29,483 nt of DNA, from assembly GCA_045614505.1 (NCBI GenBank), contig JAZLDA010000008.1:1-29483 (forward strand), given 5' to 3'. Shown here piece by piece: positions 15,262 through 21,995 of this stretch (its first letter is position 1; each line of letters begins with the position of its first letter). The DNA comes from SIG607 sp045614505. Its GTDB lineage: Bacteria; Bacillota; Clostridia; Oscillospirales; Acutalibacteraceae. The notes below the pieces were generated by a model. It did no database searches and had not been told where the DNA came from. It was given only the letters and a program-made list of their open reading frames with translations. Position numbers and translations under genes: made by a program.

Positions 15262-15411
15262 ATGCGGAAGAAGAGCGCTAATAAAGGGTTCGTTGCAATT
15301 GCTTTTGCAATTGGTTTGCTTGTAGCGTGTTTCGCTTCTTCGCGCTTTTTGATTGCCATTCTTGCTTGTACCGTTATAATTCTCGGTATTTCTTTTGTTA
15401 GATGTCGTTAG
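15262..15411 (+). CDS. 49-aa single-helix membrane protein, unknown
   Basis: A small protein: basic N-terminus (MRKKSANKG), a hydrophobic stretch from about residue 9 to 45 broken by 'CFASSR', and a Cys/Arg ending (VRCR). It may form one long helix or a tight pair. The SD 'AAAAGGGG' lies ten bases upstream of ATG 15262; an in-frame GTG at 15256 is possible. It sits between rsgA and spoVM, where rpe and thiN are in B. subtilis, and ends 11 bp before spoVM. Coupling to spoVM suggests a sporulation-stage membrane role, but this is inference from position only. I recognise no family. Confidence 0.6.
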   Translation: MRKKSANKGFVAIAFAIGLLVACFASSRFLIAILACTVIILGISFVRCR

Positions 15412-15422
15412 GAGAGTGTGTT

Positions 15423-15512
15423 ATGAAAGTTGTATTGGTAAAAAGCCCAAAGTTATTAAGCGGTATTTTAAGAATGATTTTTAAAATCAAAAAAGAACAG
15501 CCTATTACTTAA
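15423..15512 (+). CDS. spoVM: Stage V sporulation protein SpoVM
   Basis: A 29-aa amphipathic peptide. Aligned without gaps to my memory of B. subtilis SpoVM (26 aa), it keeps Met1, Lys2, Lys7, Pro9, Lys10, Leu12, Gly14, Ile15 and Arg17 (here 'KSPKLLSGILR'), including the Pro9 kink. SpoVM sits on the convex outer forespore membrane and recruits SpoIVA to start coat assembly. A good SD ('GGAGAG') precedes the ATG. Position supports it: in B. subtilis spoVM lies downstream of prkC-cpgA-rpe-thiN. The gene is too short for ordinary ORF calling. A strong terminator follows at once, and sipL lies 109 bp further on. Confidence 0.88.
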   Translation: MKVVLVKSPKLLSGILRMIFKIKKEQPIT

Positions 15513-15514
15513 AA

Positions 15515-15547
15515 ACAAAAGAGGTGCTTCGCACCTCTTTTGTTTTT
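15515..15547 (+). terminator. Strong intrinsic terminator after spoVM
   Basis: A perfect 13-bp stem (15515-15527 with 15531-15543), built on GAGGTGC/GCACCTC with a TTC loop, then a T tract. It closes the long operon or the spoVM unit. Confidence 0.88.
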
Positions 15548-15620
15548 GCATATATCCTTACCTTTATGAATATATATTACTGTGCTTTAGTACTATGTAA
15601 ATCAGAGAGAGGGAATATTT

Positions 15621-17150
15621 ATGGAACTTAAGACAGTGAGACAACCTTTGGCGGTAAACGAAACCGTGTATTCGGGAAACGGAGAAATTCCCGTTGATGA
15701 GGATTTTGTTTTGCCCGATTATTATGCAGAAATCAATAAATTGCTTAAATGTAAGGTCGAAGGCAGAGTCACCTCAAAAAGTATAAATACCCAGAGCGTT
15801 ACTGTTGACGGACATCTGTGTATCAATATTCTTTACTGTGATAAGAACGGACAGCTTCACAGTTTCGAGCATATTACTCCTATTAGCAGAAGTTTTGATA
15901 CTTCGGTAGAAATTACGGGTGCCACAGTGGAAGCGGCCTTAAAAACGGAATATGCCAACTGCAGGGTAGTCACAGAGAGAAAGGTCTCGGTCCACGGTGC
16001 GTTGTCGCTCTCAGTAAAAGCTGTTCAGCAGAAGAAATATGATGTTGTTGCCGATATTACCGATAACGACATACAAATTGACCGTAAGGAGTTTCCTGCG
16101 CTTAATTCCATAGGTAATGCTGAAAAGAATATGCTTATAGAAGAGGAACTGATGCTGTCACCGGGACAGCCGCCTGTTGAAGGTGTTTTGCGCTATTGTG
16201 CAAGTCCCACGGTTACTGAGGTTAAAGCAGTAAGAAACAAGGCTGCAGTAAAGGGAAATCTTGCTGTAACGGTGCTGTATCGCAGCGGTAAACAATGCGC
16301 TGTATATAAATGCTCTGTGCCGTTTAGTCAGCTTCTTGATATAGGCGGAATGAATGAAGACTGTATCTGTACGGCAAAAGCACAGCTCTGTTACCTAGAA
16401 ATTGCACCTGCAAAAGGGGATGGAGAAATCAGAAAAATGACCCTTAACGCAAAGCTTGCTTTATGTGCTCAAAGCTACTGTGACGATAAAATTCCGGTAA
16501 TAATTGATGCTTATTCAACTGATTACGAGCTTTCAATGAAAAAGACTGATATGAGTATCGAAAAGGTGCTGGGACACATCAGCGATACATATATGTTTAA
16601 AAACACACTTGAGTTTGGCGATTGCGATATAAGCAATATCATCGATTCCTGGACAGAGATAGATATAATAGGCTGTACATATAAAGATGGAGAAATCACA
16701 GTCAATGCAGGGGTGAATATCTGCATTCTGGCAGCAAACAGTGACGAGCGTGTGGGATTTTATGAAAAAAAAGTGGATATGGTTTACAAAAAGCATACCG
16801 ACTTTGACTGCTCGGGAAGAATTAAATGCGATACACATTTTGAACCGGTAAGCGTTTCCTTTACACTTCTCTCAGACAGCAGTGTAGAATACAGAATCGA
16901 ATACCGCGTCAATCTGTCTTTGAGAGAGGAAAACTGCCTTGCAATGCTTACCGAAATCAATTGTGACTCAAAAGCTCCGAAGGTTAAGCGACAGGACTGT
17001 TCGCTCATAATCTATTATGCACAGAGCGGAGAAAGGGTATGGGACATTGCAAAAACATATAATTCTGATGTTATGCAAATGAGGGAAATTAATTCTCTGA
17101 CTGAAGATTTTATCGAAAATAATAAACGAATCCTTATACCTCTGTTTTGA
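15621..17150 (+). CDS. sipL: SipL-like SPOCS/LysM spore-coat morphogenesis protein
   Basis: A 509-aa protein with repeated SPOCS (DUF3794) beta-sandwich domains. Repeat blocks begin near residues 1 ('VYSGNGEIPVDEDFVLPDYY'), ~165 and ~310, each with a motif like 'VTVDGHLCINILYCD'. A C-terminal LysM-like domain follows ('YYAQSGERVWDIAKTYNSDVMQMREINSL...ILIPLF'). This matches SipL of Clostridioides difficile (~520 aa), whose LysM domain binds SpoIVA and which replaces SpoVID in Clostridia. No signal peptide is present, consistent with action in the mother-cell cytosol. The SD is 'AGAGAGGG'. Its place beside spoVM supports a shared role in tethering the coat basement layer. A generic DUF3794/LysM paralogue is the alternative. 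Confidence 0.82.
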   Translation: MELKTVRQPLAVNETVYSGNGEIPVDEDFVLPDYYAEINKLLKCKVEGRVTSKSINTQSVTVDGHLCINILYCDKNGQLHSFEHITPISRSFDTSVEITGATVEAALKTEYANCRVVTERKVSVHGALSLSVKAVQQKKYDVVADITDNDIQIDRKEFPALNSIGNAEKNMLIEEELMLSPGQPPVEGVLRYCASPTVTEVKAVRNKAAVKGNLAVTVLYRSGKQCAVYKCSVPFSQLLDIGGMNEDCICTAKAQLCYLEIAPAKGDGEIRKMTLNAKLALCAQSYCDDKIPVIIDAYSTDYELSMKKTDMSIEKVLGHISDTYMFKNTLEFGDCDISNIIDSWTEIDIIGCTYKDGEITVNAGVNICILAANSDERVGFYEKKVDMVYKKHTDFDCSGRIKCDTHFEPVSVSFTLLSDSSVEYRIEYRVNLSLREENCLAMLTEINCDSKAPKVKRQDCSLIIYYAQSGERVWDIAKTYNSDVMQMREINSLTEDFIENNKRILIPLF

Positions 17151-17151
17151 A

Positions 17152-17183
17152 AATATCCCCCGCATACAGCGGGGGATATTTTT
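17152..17183 (+). terminator. Strong intrinsic terminator after sipL
   Basis: Perfect 12-bp stem AATATCCCCCGC/GCGGGGGATATT (17152-17163 with 17169-17180), 5-nt loop, then TTTTT. Confidence 0.9.
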
Positions 17184-17189
17184 GTCAAC

Positions 17190-17218
17190 TTGACAGAGAA
17201 AAAGTTTATTAGTATAAT
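17190..17218 (+). promoter_or_regulatory. Consensus sigma-A promoter
   Basis: TTGACA (17190-17195), 17-bp spacer, TATAAT (17213-17218): both hexamers are perfect. It drives the DUF2156/GNAT pair. Confidence 0.85.
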
Positions 17219-17256
17219 TTATGGGAAAGTTAAAAATAAAAGGATAGTGGATGTAA

Positions 17257-18153
17257 ATGCTGGATTTTCGCTCGGTGAATTATTCGGATATACCGGTCAT
17301 AAGAAAATATTTTGATGAGTTTAATGAGTTTTCCTGCGAATTTTCGGCAATTAATATGCTTATCTGGCAGGAGTACTTCGGTTTTAGTTTTTGTATTGAA
17401 GACGGCGTTTTGTACAGCAGAAACTGTATTAACGGCCGAACCTCATTCGGTATTCCTTTTACCCGTGATATGCCCAAAGCTATTGATAAATTAAAGGAGT
17501 ATACAAAAGAAAATTCGCTGCCCTTAGTTCTTTTTGGCGCGCAGGGTGAACGTCTTGATATATTAAGCAGCCAGATGTCCGGTGTGTTCAAACTCACACC
17601 CGTAAGGGATTCCTTTGAATACATTTACAGCCGTGAAGATTTAGCTGGTCTTTCGGGCAAAAAATATCATTCCAAAAGAAATCACATTTCCTCTTTCAAG
17701 AAAAAATACAACTGGAGCTACGAAGACCTGACAAAGGATAATGCTGCAGATGTTCTTAAATTGCTTACTCATTGGTATAACAGCTATACTGAAAAGGCGG
17801 CTGAAACTATGGAAATTGAAGAAAAGGGAATAATCAAAATTCTTACAGGCCCCGAAATTGACGGAGTTCGCGGCGGTGTGCTCAGGGTTGACCGAAACAT
17901 AATCGCTTTTACCTTAGGCTGTGAAATTTCCGATAGTGTATTTGACGTCAATTTTGAGAAGGCGCTTATTGAGTATGACGGCGCTTATGCTATGATAAAT
18001 CAGCAGTTTGTTTTGAATCAACTGTCTTCGTACAAATATATAAACAGGGAAGAGGATATGGGTATTGAGGGCCTGAGAAAAGCAAAGCTCTCCTATAAGC
18101 CCCAAATTCTACTTGAAAAATTTATCATTACTGCGGAGGAAAACAATGCCTGA
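17257..18153 (+). CDS. DUF2156 protein (phosphatidylglycerol lysyltransferase C-terminal-like)
   Basis: A 298-aa soluble protein of the DUF2156/COG4866 group, with two GNAT-like lobes. Recognisable blocks are 'FDEFNEFSCEFSAINMLIW' near the N-terminus, 'LSGKKYHSKRNHISSFKK' in the centre (the conserved Lys/Arg/Asn block of the family), and 'NREEDMGIEGLRKAKLSYKP' near the end. Relatives are the catalytic domain of MprF (aminoacyl transfer from tRNA to phosphatidylglycerol) and Fem-like transferases. This stand-alone form lacks MprF's membrane flippase, so its acceptor is unknown. AAAGGA lies upstream of the ATG. It overlaps the next acyltransferase gene by 8 nt. Confidence 0.85.
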   Translation: MLDFRSVNYSDIPVIRKYFDEFNEFSCEFSAINMLIWQEYFGFSFCIEDGVLYSRNCINGRTSFGIPFTRDMPKAIDKLKEYTKENSLPLVLFGAQGERLDILSSQMSGVFKLTPVRDSFEYIYSREDLAGLSGKKYHSKRNHISSFKKKYNWSYEDLTKDNAADVLKLLTHWYNSYTEKAAETMEIEEKGIIKILTGPEIDGVRGGVLRVDRNIIAFTLGCEISDSVFDVNFEKALIEYDGAYAMINQQFVLNQLSSYKYINREEDMGIEGLRKAKLSYKPQILLEKFIITAEENNA

Positions 18154-18877
18154 CAGTATTATTAATCAGTGCAAAAGGCTGTATATAGACGCTTTTCATG
18201 ATGATGAAGAGTTTACCGATTTGCTTTTTGATTTGTTTTATGACAGCTCCTGCAAATATCTTTGCGAAGATGGCAATGTTGTTTCTATGCTTTTTGCTAT
18301 TGATATCACCGTTGAAAATTTTTGCGGAAAATATGTTTATGCCGTTGCAACCGATGAAAAGTATCGCGGTAAAGGTTATATGCGCCGATTGTTTGACAGT
18401 ATCTCCGAAGAATTTGAGGCGGAATATGACTTTTTGTGTCTAAGACCTATGAGCGAGTCTCTTTTTGATTTTTACGGCAAACTCGGTTTTGCAAAAGAGT
18501 TCAAAAAAAGCACTGTTTATAAAAACAGCGCCGATTGTCTCATAACGCTCAATTCTCTAACCGATATAACAGATATCAAGAGGGTGAGAAAAAGCCTTCT
18601 GGGCGAAAATTATGTCGAATACTGCGACAATTTTTACAAGTTGCTTCTTTCTTACTGTGATATTCTTACCGATGATATCGAAAATCCAAAGCTTTTTGCA
18701 GTAAAAGAAAAGCAGTCCGGCAAAGTAAAAGAGGTTTTAGGAAATTATAACCGACTTCCCCGTGAATTATTAAATACACCATTGCTTATTCCCGGAGAGG
18801 ACTTTGACTTCGCAATGGTGAAGCTTCTTAAAGAAATTATTTTCAAAAACAAATATTTAGGCTTTGCATTAGATTGA
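18146..18877 (+). CDS. GNAT-family N-acetyltransferase
   Basis: A 243-aa acyltransferase. The acetyl-CoA-binding signature is 'EKYRGKGYMRRLFDSI' (about residues 71-86), preceded by the beta-4 strand 'KYVYAVATD' and followed by 'LRPMSESLFDFYGKLGF', a classic GNAT C-terminal motif. The last ~100 residues form an extra domain of unknown role. I chose ATG 18146, five bases after GGAGGA; the in-frame ATG at 18113 would sit deep in the upstream gene and add a non-family stretch. The 8-nt overlap with the DUF2156 gene implies coupled translation and perhaps a shared substrate. Confidence 0.85.
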   Translation: MPDSIINQCKRLYIDAFHDDEEFTDLLFDLFYDSSCKYLCEDGNVVSMLFAIDITVENFCGKYVYAVATDEKYRGKGYMRRLFDSISEEFEAEYDFLCLRPMSESLFDFYGKLGFAKEFKKSTVYKNSADCLITLNSLTDITDIKRVRKSLLGENYVEYCDNFYKLLLSYCDILTDDIENPKLFAVKEKQSGKVKEVLGNYNRLPRELLNTPLLIPGEDFDFAMVKLLKEIIFKNKYLGFALD

Positions 18878-18904
18878 AAAACTACCGCGAGAGCGGTAGT
18901 TTTT
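18877..18904. terminator. Bidirectional terminator with GAGA tetraloop
   Basis: A 12-bp stem (18877-18888 with 18893-18904), core ACTACCGC/GCGGTAGT, closes a GAGA loop. A tract 5' and T tract 3' let it serve both the GNAT gene (+) and the convergent DNA glycosylase (-). Confidence 0.85.
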
Positions 18905-18906
18905 CG

Positions 18907-19737
18907 TTATATATTCAGTTTAGTTTCTCTTGCATAATAGAAAATATATTGCTGTGCAATTCCAGCGTATTCTTGGGCACACTTTGGGAAGTCTCCGTCA
19001 AAAAGCACCGTCAATGCCCGTTTTATCCAGACATCCTTCGGACAGACATCAATATGTCCCATACCGAAAAGAAGTGTACAGTCTGCTACCTTGTTGCCGA
19101 CACCGTAAATTGTGGTTAGCATTTCACGTGCGTCATCACTGTTTAACGTGGAGATTTTGTCCAAATCTATTTCTCCTGAACTGACCTTTTTTGCGGCATC
19201 AATGATGTATTTTGCTCTAAATCCGCTTCTCAAGGGAGCCAGGTCTTCTACCGTTAGTTGTGCTAAGGTTCCGGCAGAGGGGAATGAGAAAGAATTACCC
19301 ACCTTTTCACCGTAGGTTTCGCAAAGCCTGCTGATGATTCTTTTGATTCGCGGGATATTATTATTCTGTGAAATTATAAAAGAACACAGCGTCTCCCACG
19401 GCTCTTGTTTTAAAATACGAATACCCTTTCCGTAGTTACAGGCGTTTTTAAGTGTTTCATTAAGTGAGAGCTGAAGATTTACGGCATTGTAATCCCTTCC
19501 TAAATCAAAAAAATTCCACCAAAAATTTTCGAATTCTGCTTTGCTTACGGGGAACATCACCACGGTGTCTGAGTCTTGATAGAGAGAAATTTCTTTACCT
19601 GAGGCAATTCCGTGCCATACATCGTTTTCGTCTATATCAAATCGGAAACACTGTCCGCATTCGAAGGTTTTTTTTAGGTCAAAAAGCGTGCAACCGCTCA
19701 GAACAACTTTGTTATGCTCTTCAAAGTTAACAGTCAT
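18907..19737 (-). CDS. ogg: 8-oxoguanine DNA glycosylase/AP lyase
   Basis: A 276-aa bifunctional base-excision repair enzyme that removes 8-oxoguanine and nicks the abasic site. The N-terminal OGG domain has 'LKKTFECGQCFRF'. The HhH-GPD core contains 'EPWETLCSFIISQNNNIPRIK', the hairpin 'TIYGVGNKVADC' with the catalytic Lys, and 'CPKDVWIKRAL' with the catalytic Asp. The layout matches human OGG1 and clostridial Ogg. The open frame extends to 19899, but the family N-terminus favours ATG 19737. A minus-strand AAAGGG lies 12 nt upstream; ATG 19749 is an alternative. It is the only minus-strand gene in the second half of the window. Confidence 0.9.
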   Translation of the reverse strand: MTVNFEEHNKVVLSGCTLFDLKKTFECGQCFRFDIDENDVWHGIASGKEISLYQDSDTVVMFPVSKAEFENFWWNFFDLGRDYNAVNLQLSLNETLKNACNYGKGIRILKQEPWETLCSFIISQNNNIPRIKRIISRLCETYGEKVGNSFSFPSAGTLAQLTVEDLAPLRSGFRAKYIIDAAKKVSSGEIDLDKISTLNSDDAREMLTTIYGVGNKVADCTLLFGMGHIDVCPKDVWIKRALTVLFDGDFPKCAQEYAGIAQQYIFYYARETKLNI

Positions 19738-19809
19738 ATCTGTAATCATCCCTTTCATAACAATTGTAACATACATTTGTCGAAAAGAAAAGAAATATGT
19801 AAAAATCGG

Positions 19810-19837
19810 TTGACATAAAGTGGTTGCGAAATAATAT
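19810..19837 (+). promoter_or_regulatory. Probable sigma-A promoter
   Basis: TTGACA (19810-19815), 16-bp spacer, TAATAT (19832-19837). It leaves a leader of about 125 nt before the 92-aa gene. Confidence 0.45.
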
Positions 19838-19875
19838 TTATGGTTAAAAAATCTTGGTTTTAACGGATTTATTAT

Positions 19876-19897
19876 AGTTATGAACCGAGTTATGAAC
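19876..19897 (+). repeat. Tandem direct repeat AGTTATGAAC
   Basis: Two identical 10-mers (19876-19885 and 19888-19897) separated by CG, in the leader of the 92-aa gene and ~35 nt downstream of the candidate start site. The ~12-bp period would suit a regulator binding side by side; no ligand protein is known. Confidence 0.45.
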
Positions 19898-19969
19898 ATT
19901 TTTATGTAAACCTGAATAATATTTTTTCAAGGAGTAAAAAATAGAATTATCTGATATTGGAGGTCGATT

Positions 19970-20248
19970 ATGGTTAAAGGTGTAAATAAATCAGTAATAG
20001 AAATCAGTGAGACGGGAAACAAATTTTTTAACAAAGTTATTTTGTTTGTGTCCCCTGAATATGCGCAAAAATCCGATAAGCAACTCACCGGTGAAGCGGA
20101 TGCGCTGATAAAACAGCTTCAAGGGTCTTCCAGAGAGTCTCTTCGGAAAGCAATTATCCGCGAGAGAAAAAGACGTCGACGCTTACTTCTTGCCTGTGCA
20201 GCAGGATTTTTGGTTATTTCAGGTATAGTCTTGTGGTTGATTTTGTGA
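19970..20248 (+). CDS. 92-aa protein with C-terminal membrane anchor, unknown
   Basis: A soluble N-terminal part (~residues 1-65, 'MVKGVNKSVIEISETGNKFFNKVILFVSPEY') is followed by a highly basic stretch ('RERKRRRR') and one C-terminal transmembrane helix (~71-91). The basic stretch before the helix predicts that the soluble part is cytosolic. I believe proteins starting 'MVKGVNKQVIE' are widespread in Clostridia as uncharacterised proteins, but I cannot name a role. The start is firm: GGAGGT lies five bases before the ATG. It has its own terminator at 20265. Confidence 0.75.
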   Translation: MVKGVNKSVIEISETGNKFFNKVILFVSPEYAQKSDKQLTGEADALIKQLQGSSRESLRKAIIRERKRRRRLLLACAAGFLVISGIVLWLIL

Positions 20249-20264
20249 ACAAATTTTAAAAAAG

Positions 20265-20294
20265 GCGGGCAAATTTCTCATTTGCTTGCTTTTT
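20265..20294 (+). terminator. Intrinsic terminator
   Basis: A 10-bp stem with two G-T pairs (20265-20274 with 20280-20289) then TTTTTT. Its 3' arm contains the -35 element of the next promoter. Confidence 0.7.
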
Positions 20295-20314
20295 TATTTT
20301 GTTTAATGTATAAT
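20286..20314 (+). promoter_or_regulatory. Sigma-A promoter overlapping a terminator
   Basis: TTGCTT (20286-20291), 17-bp spacer, TATAAT (20309-20314). The -35 hexamer lies inside the terminator hairpin's 3' arm, a compact end-to-start junction. Confidence 0.6.
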
Positions 20315-20346
20315 TATACAGTCAGAAATTGAAAGTAGGTGTCGTC

Positions 20347-21063
20347 TTGATTAATTTAGGCGGTAAATTATTCAGCAGATTTGCCCTTGGAATTGTTATG
20401 TGCATTATAGTATTCTTTTCATTCAGCGTTGCTATTAATGCAGGGTTCAGTGATTTAGTAGGGCATAATATTTACTATTACAGCGAAGAAATCGGCAAGG
20501 AAGTGCAGGTATGCTATCACGATAAGGATAACAATCCTCCTGCAGACTGTAAATGCGCAGACTATGATAGTGAAAGGCTCAGGACCGTTCCCGATAAAGT
20601 TCTTTCCGAGTCTAGAGAGAAAATATCCCTTATTTTAGCTCAGATTTTTTCCTTTGTTATGATCACAGGAATTCTTTGCGGTACTGTGTGGGAAATGGGT
20701 AATAAAGATATTTCTGCTGTTAAACACGGAAGAACTGATGAAAACAAATTAAAAGGTCTTTATATTGGTCTTATTGCCGCTGTTCCGTCAATTATTGTAT
20801 ATATTTTACTTGTGCTTTCTCATTTTGAAATACTAAGACCTGCTTTTCTTGATACATACAGACTTGCTAATTCCCATTTTCATTATATACTGACTCTAAT
20901 TTATTCCGGTGCCCAAAATGCGGCACAGTTATCTTCTTCACAGCTTATTCTATGCGGTGCACTCAATTTGTATCTTCCGGTTATCTCCCTTATATCCTAT
21001 TTCCTCGGGTATATTGATTTTAACCTTATAGAGAAAATCACCTTTAAAAAGAAAGTCAGGTAA
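20347..21063 (+). CDS. 238-aa multi-pass membrane protein, unknown
   Basis: One N-terminal helix (~residues 11-31), a ~65-residue extracytoplasmic-looking loop containing four histidine/cysteine/acid-rich residues in 'CYHDKDNNPPADCKCADYD', then about three or four more helices (~86-106, 125-148, 170-190, 200-225). The Cys/His/Asp-rich loop could bind a metal or form disulphides; that is inference. I know no family. The TTG at 20347 follows 'AGTAGGTG' by five bases and is preferred over the in-frame TTG at 20329, which overlaps the SD. It is followed six bases later by a DUF624 gene, probably co-transcribed. Confidence 0.65.
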   Translation: MINLGGKLFSRFALGIVMCIIVFFSFSVAINAGFSDLVGHNIYYYSEEIGKEVQVCYHDKDNNPPADCKCADYDSERLRTVPDKVLSESREKISLILAQIFSFVMITGILCGTVWEMGNKDISAVKHGRTDENKLKGLYIGLIAAVPSIIVYILLVLSHFEILRPAFLDTYRLANSHFHYILTLIYSGAQNAAQLSSSQLILCGALNLYLPVISLISYFLGYIDFNLIEKITFKKKVR

Positions 21064-21069
21064 CTAACT

Positions 21070-21867
21070 ATGGGATTATTTTATAACTACAATAAAGAGG
21101 GCCCCGGAATAAGTAAGAACGGACCGAAAAAACGCACCTTCTTTGTGTTTTTTGAAACTCTGTTCAGAAATCTCTGGCGAATGATTCCCGTCAGTCTGAT
21201 GTACTGGTTATTATTTTTAATTCCGGGCTTTTCTGCCGTGGGAATGACTTATATCACAAGAAGTTTATCCCGTGATAAACACAGTTTTGGTATTTCCGAT
21301 TTCTTCTTGGCAATTAAGAAGAATTGGAAACAAGCGCTGGGTGTCGGTATTCTCAATATAATCATAATTGCCTTCCTTATCTTCGACCTAGATTATTTCC
21401 GTCTTATGTCAATAAACGGAATGACATTTGGATATATAGGGCTTGGTATTATGTTTTTCATTACTTTCGTCTTTTGCGTGATGAAATTCTATATCTGGTT
21501 TATCGTTATTACCTTTGATATGAAGGTTAAGCAGATATATCTTAACAGTTTTAAGTTTTTTGTGGTAAACCTTCTGAACAATTTTGTTATGTTCCTTTCA
21601 ATAGGGCTCTATTGGGTGCTGCTCATCTTCCTGTTTGTCTTCTTTGGAAGCGACGCACTTGTGGCAGGTATTTTGGCTGTAGTTACAATTTTCTTCTATC
21701 CGACTTATCATTATCTTGTAATTCAGTTCGGAGTTTTCACCAGCATTAAGAAATATATGATTGACCCTTATTATGAGGAGCATCCCGATGCCGATATTGA
21801 CAAGCGCCGTAATCTTGGTCTTGATGTTGGCGATAATAATGATAGCGATTTTGAAGATTTAATATAA
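21070..21867 (+). CDS. DUF624/YesL-family membrane protein
   Basis: A 265-aa protein. After a ~30-residue cytosolic start ('GLFYNYNKEGPGISKNGPKKR') come about six hydrophobic segments, with the YesL-type opening 'FFETLFRNLWRMIPVSLMYWLLFLIPG' and 'MTYITRSLSRD'. DUF624 proteins often accompany sugar ABC transporters, but none is seen here. The acidic tail ('DVGDNNDSDFEDLI') is cytosolic. It lies six bases after the preceding membrane-protein gene, suggesting the two form one unit under the promoter at 20286 and terminate at 21867. Confidence 0.8.
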   Translation: MGLFYNYNKEGPGISKNGPKKRTFFVFFETLFRNLWRMIPVSLMYWLLFLIPGFSAVGMTYITRSLSRDKHSFGISDFFLAIKKNWKQALGVGILNIIIIAFLIFDLDYFRLMSINGMTFGYIGLGIMFFITFVFCVMKFYIWFIVITFDMKVKQIYLNSFKFFVVNLLNNFVMFLSIGLYWVLLIFLFVFFGSDALVAGILAVVTIFFYPTYHYLVIQFGVFTSIKKYMIDPYYEEHPDADIDKRRNLGLDVGDNNDSDFEDLI

Positions 21868-21903
21868 AAGTAAAAGCAGGTCATTGACCTGCTTTTACTT
21901 TTT
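21867..21903 (+). terminator. Strong intrinsic terminator
   Basis: A perfect 16-bp stem (21867-21882 with 21886-21901), core GCAGGTC/GACCTGC, 3-nt loop, then T residues. It starts on the last base of the DUF624 stop codon. Confidence 0.9.
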
Positions 21904-21945
21904 AAAAAAAAGTGGAAATTTAAGTAAAAAAATCAGATTTTACTA

Positions 21946-21973
21946 TTGACTTAAAGTTCTACTTTGATATAAT
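21946..21973 (+). promoter_or_regulatory. Sigma-A promoter of the GH3/ceramidase-fold operon
   Basis: TTGACT (21946-21951), 16-bp spacer, TATAAT (21968-21973). The start codon is only ~23 nt beyond the -10, so the leader is very short and leaves no room for a riboswitch. Confidence 0.75.
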
Positions 21974-21995
21974 GAACTTGAAAGAGGTGGTACCT

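Noticed and set aside
15567..15600. Possible sporulation-sigma promoter upstream of sipL (TGAATA or ATATT near 15570, then AGTACTA/TATGTAA).
   Set aside because: The hexamers fit neither the sigma-E nor the sigma-G consensus well, and spacing is off (16 bp for the G-like reading). In an AT-rich gap, chance matches are likely.
19738..19899. N-terminal extension of the DNA glycosylase (about 54 extra residues).
   Set aside because: The extension is aromatic-rich, resembles no Ogg N-terminus and spans a likely promoter region of the opposite strand. ATG 19737 fits the family.
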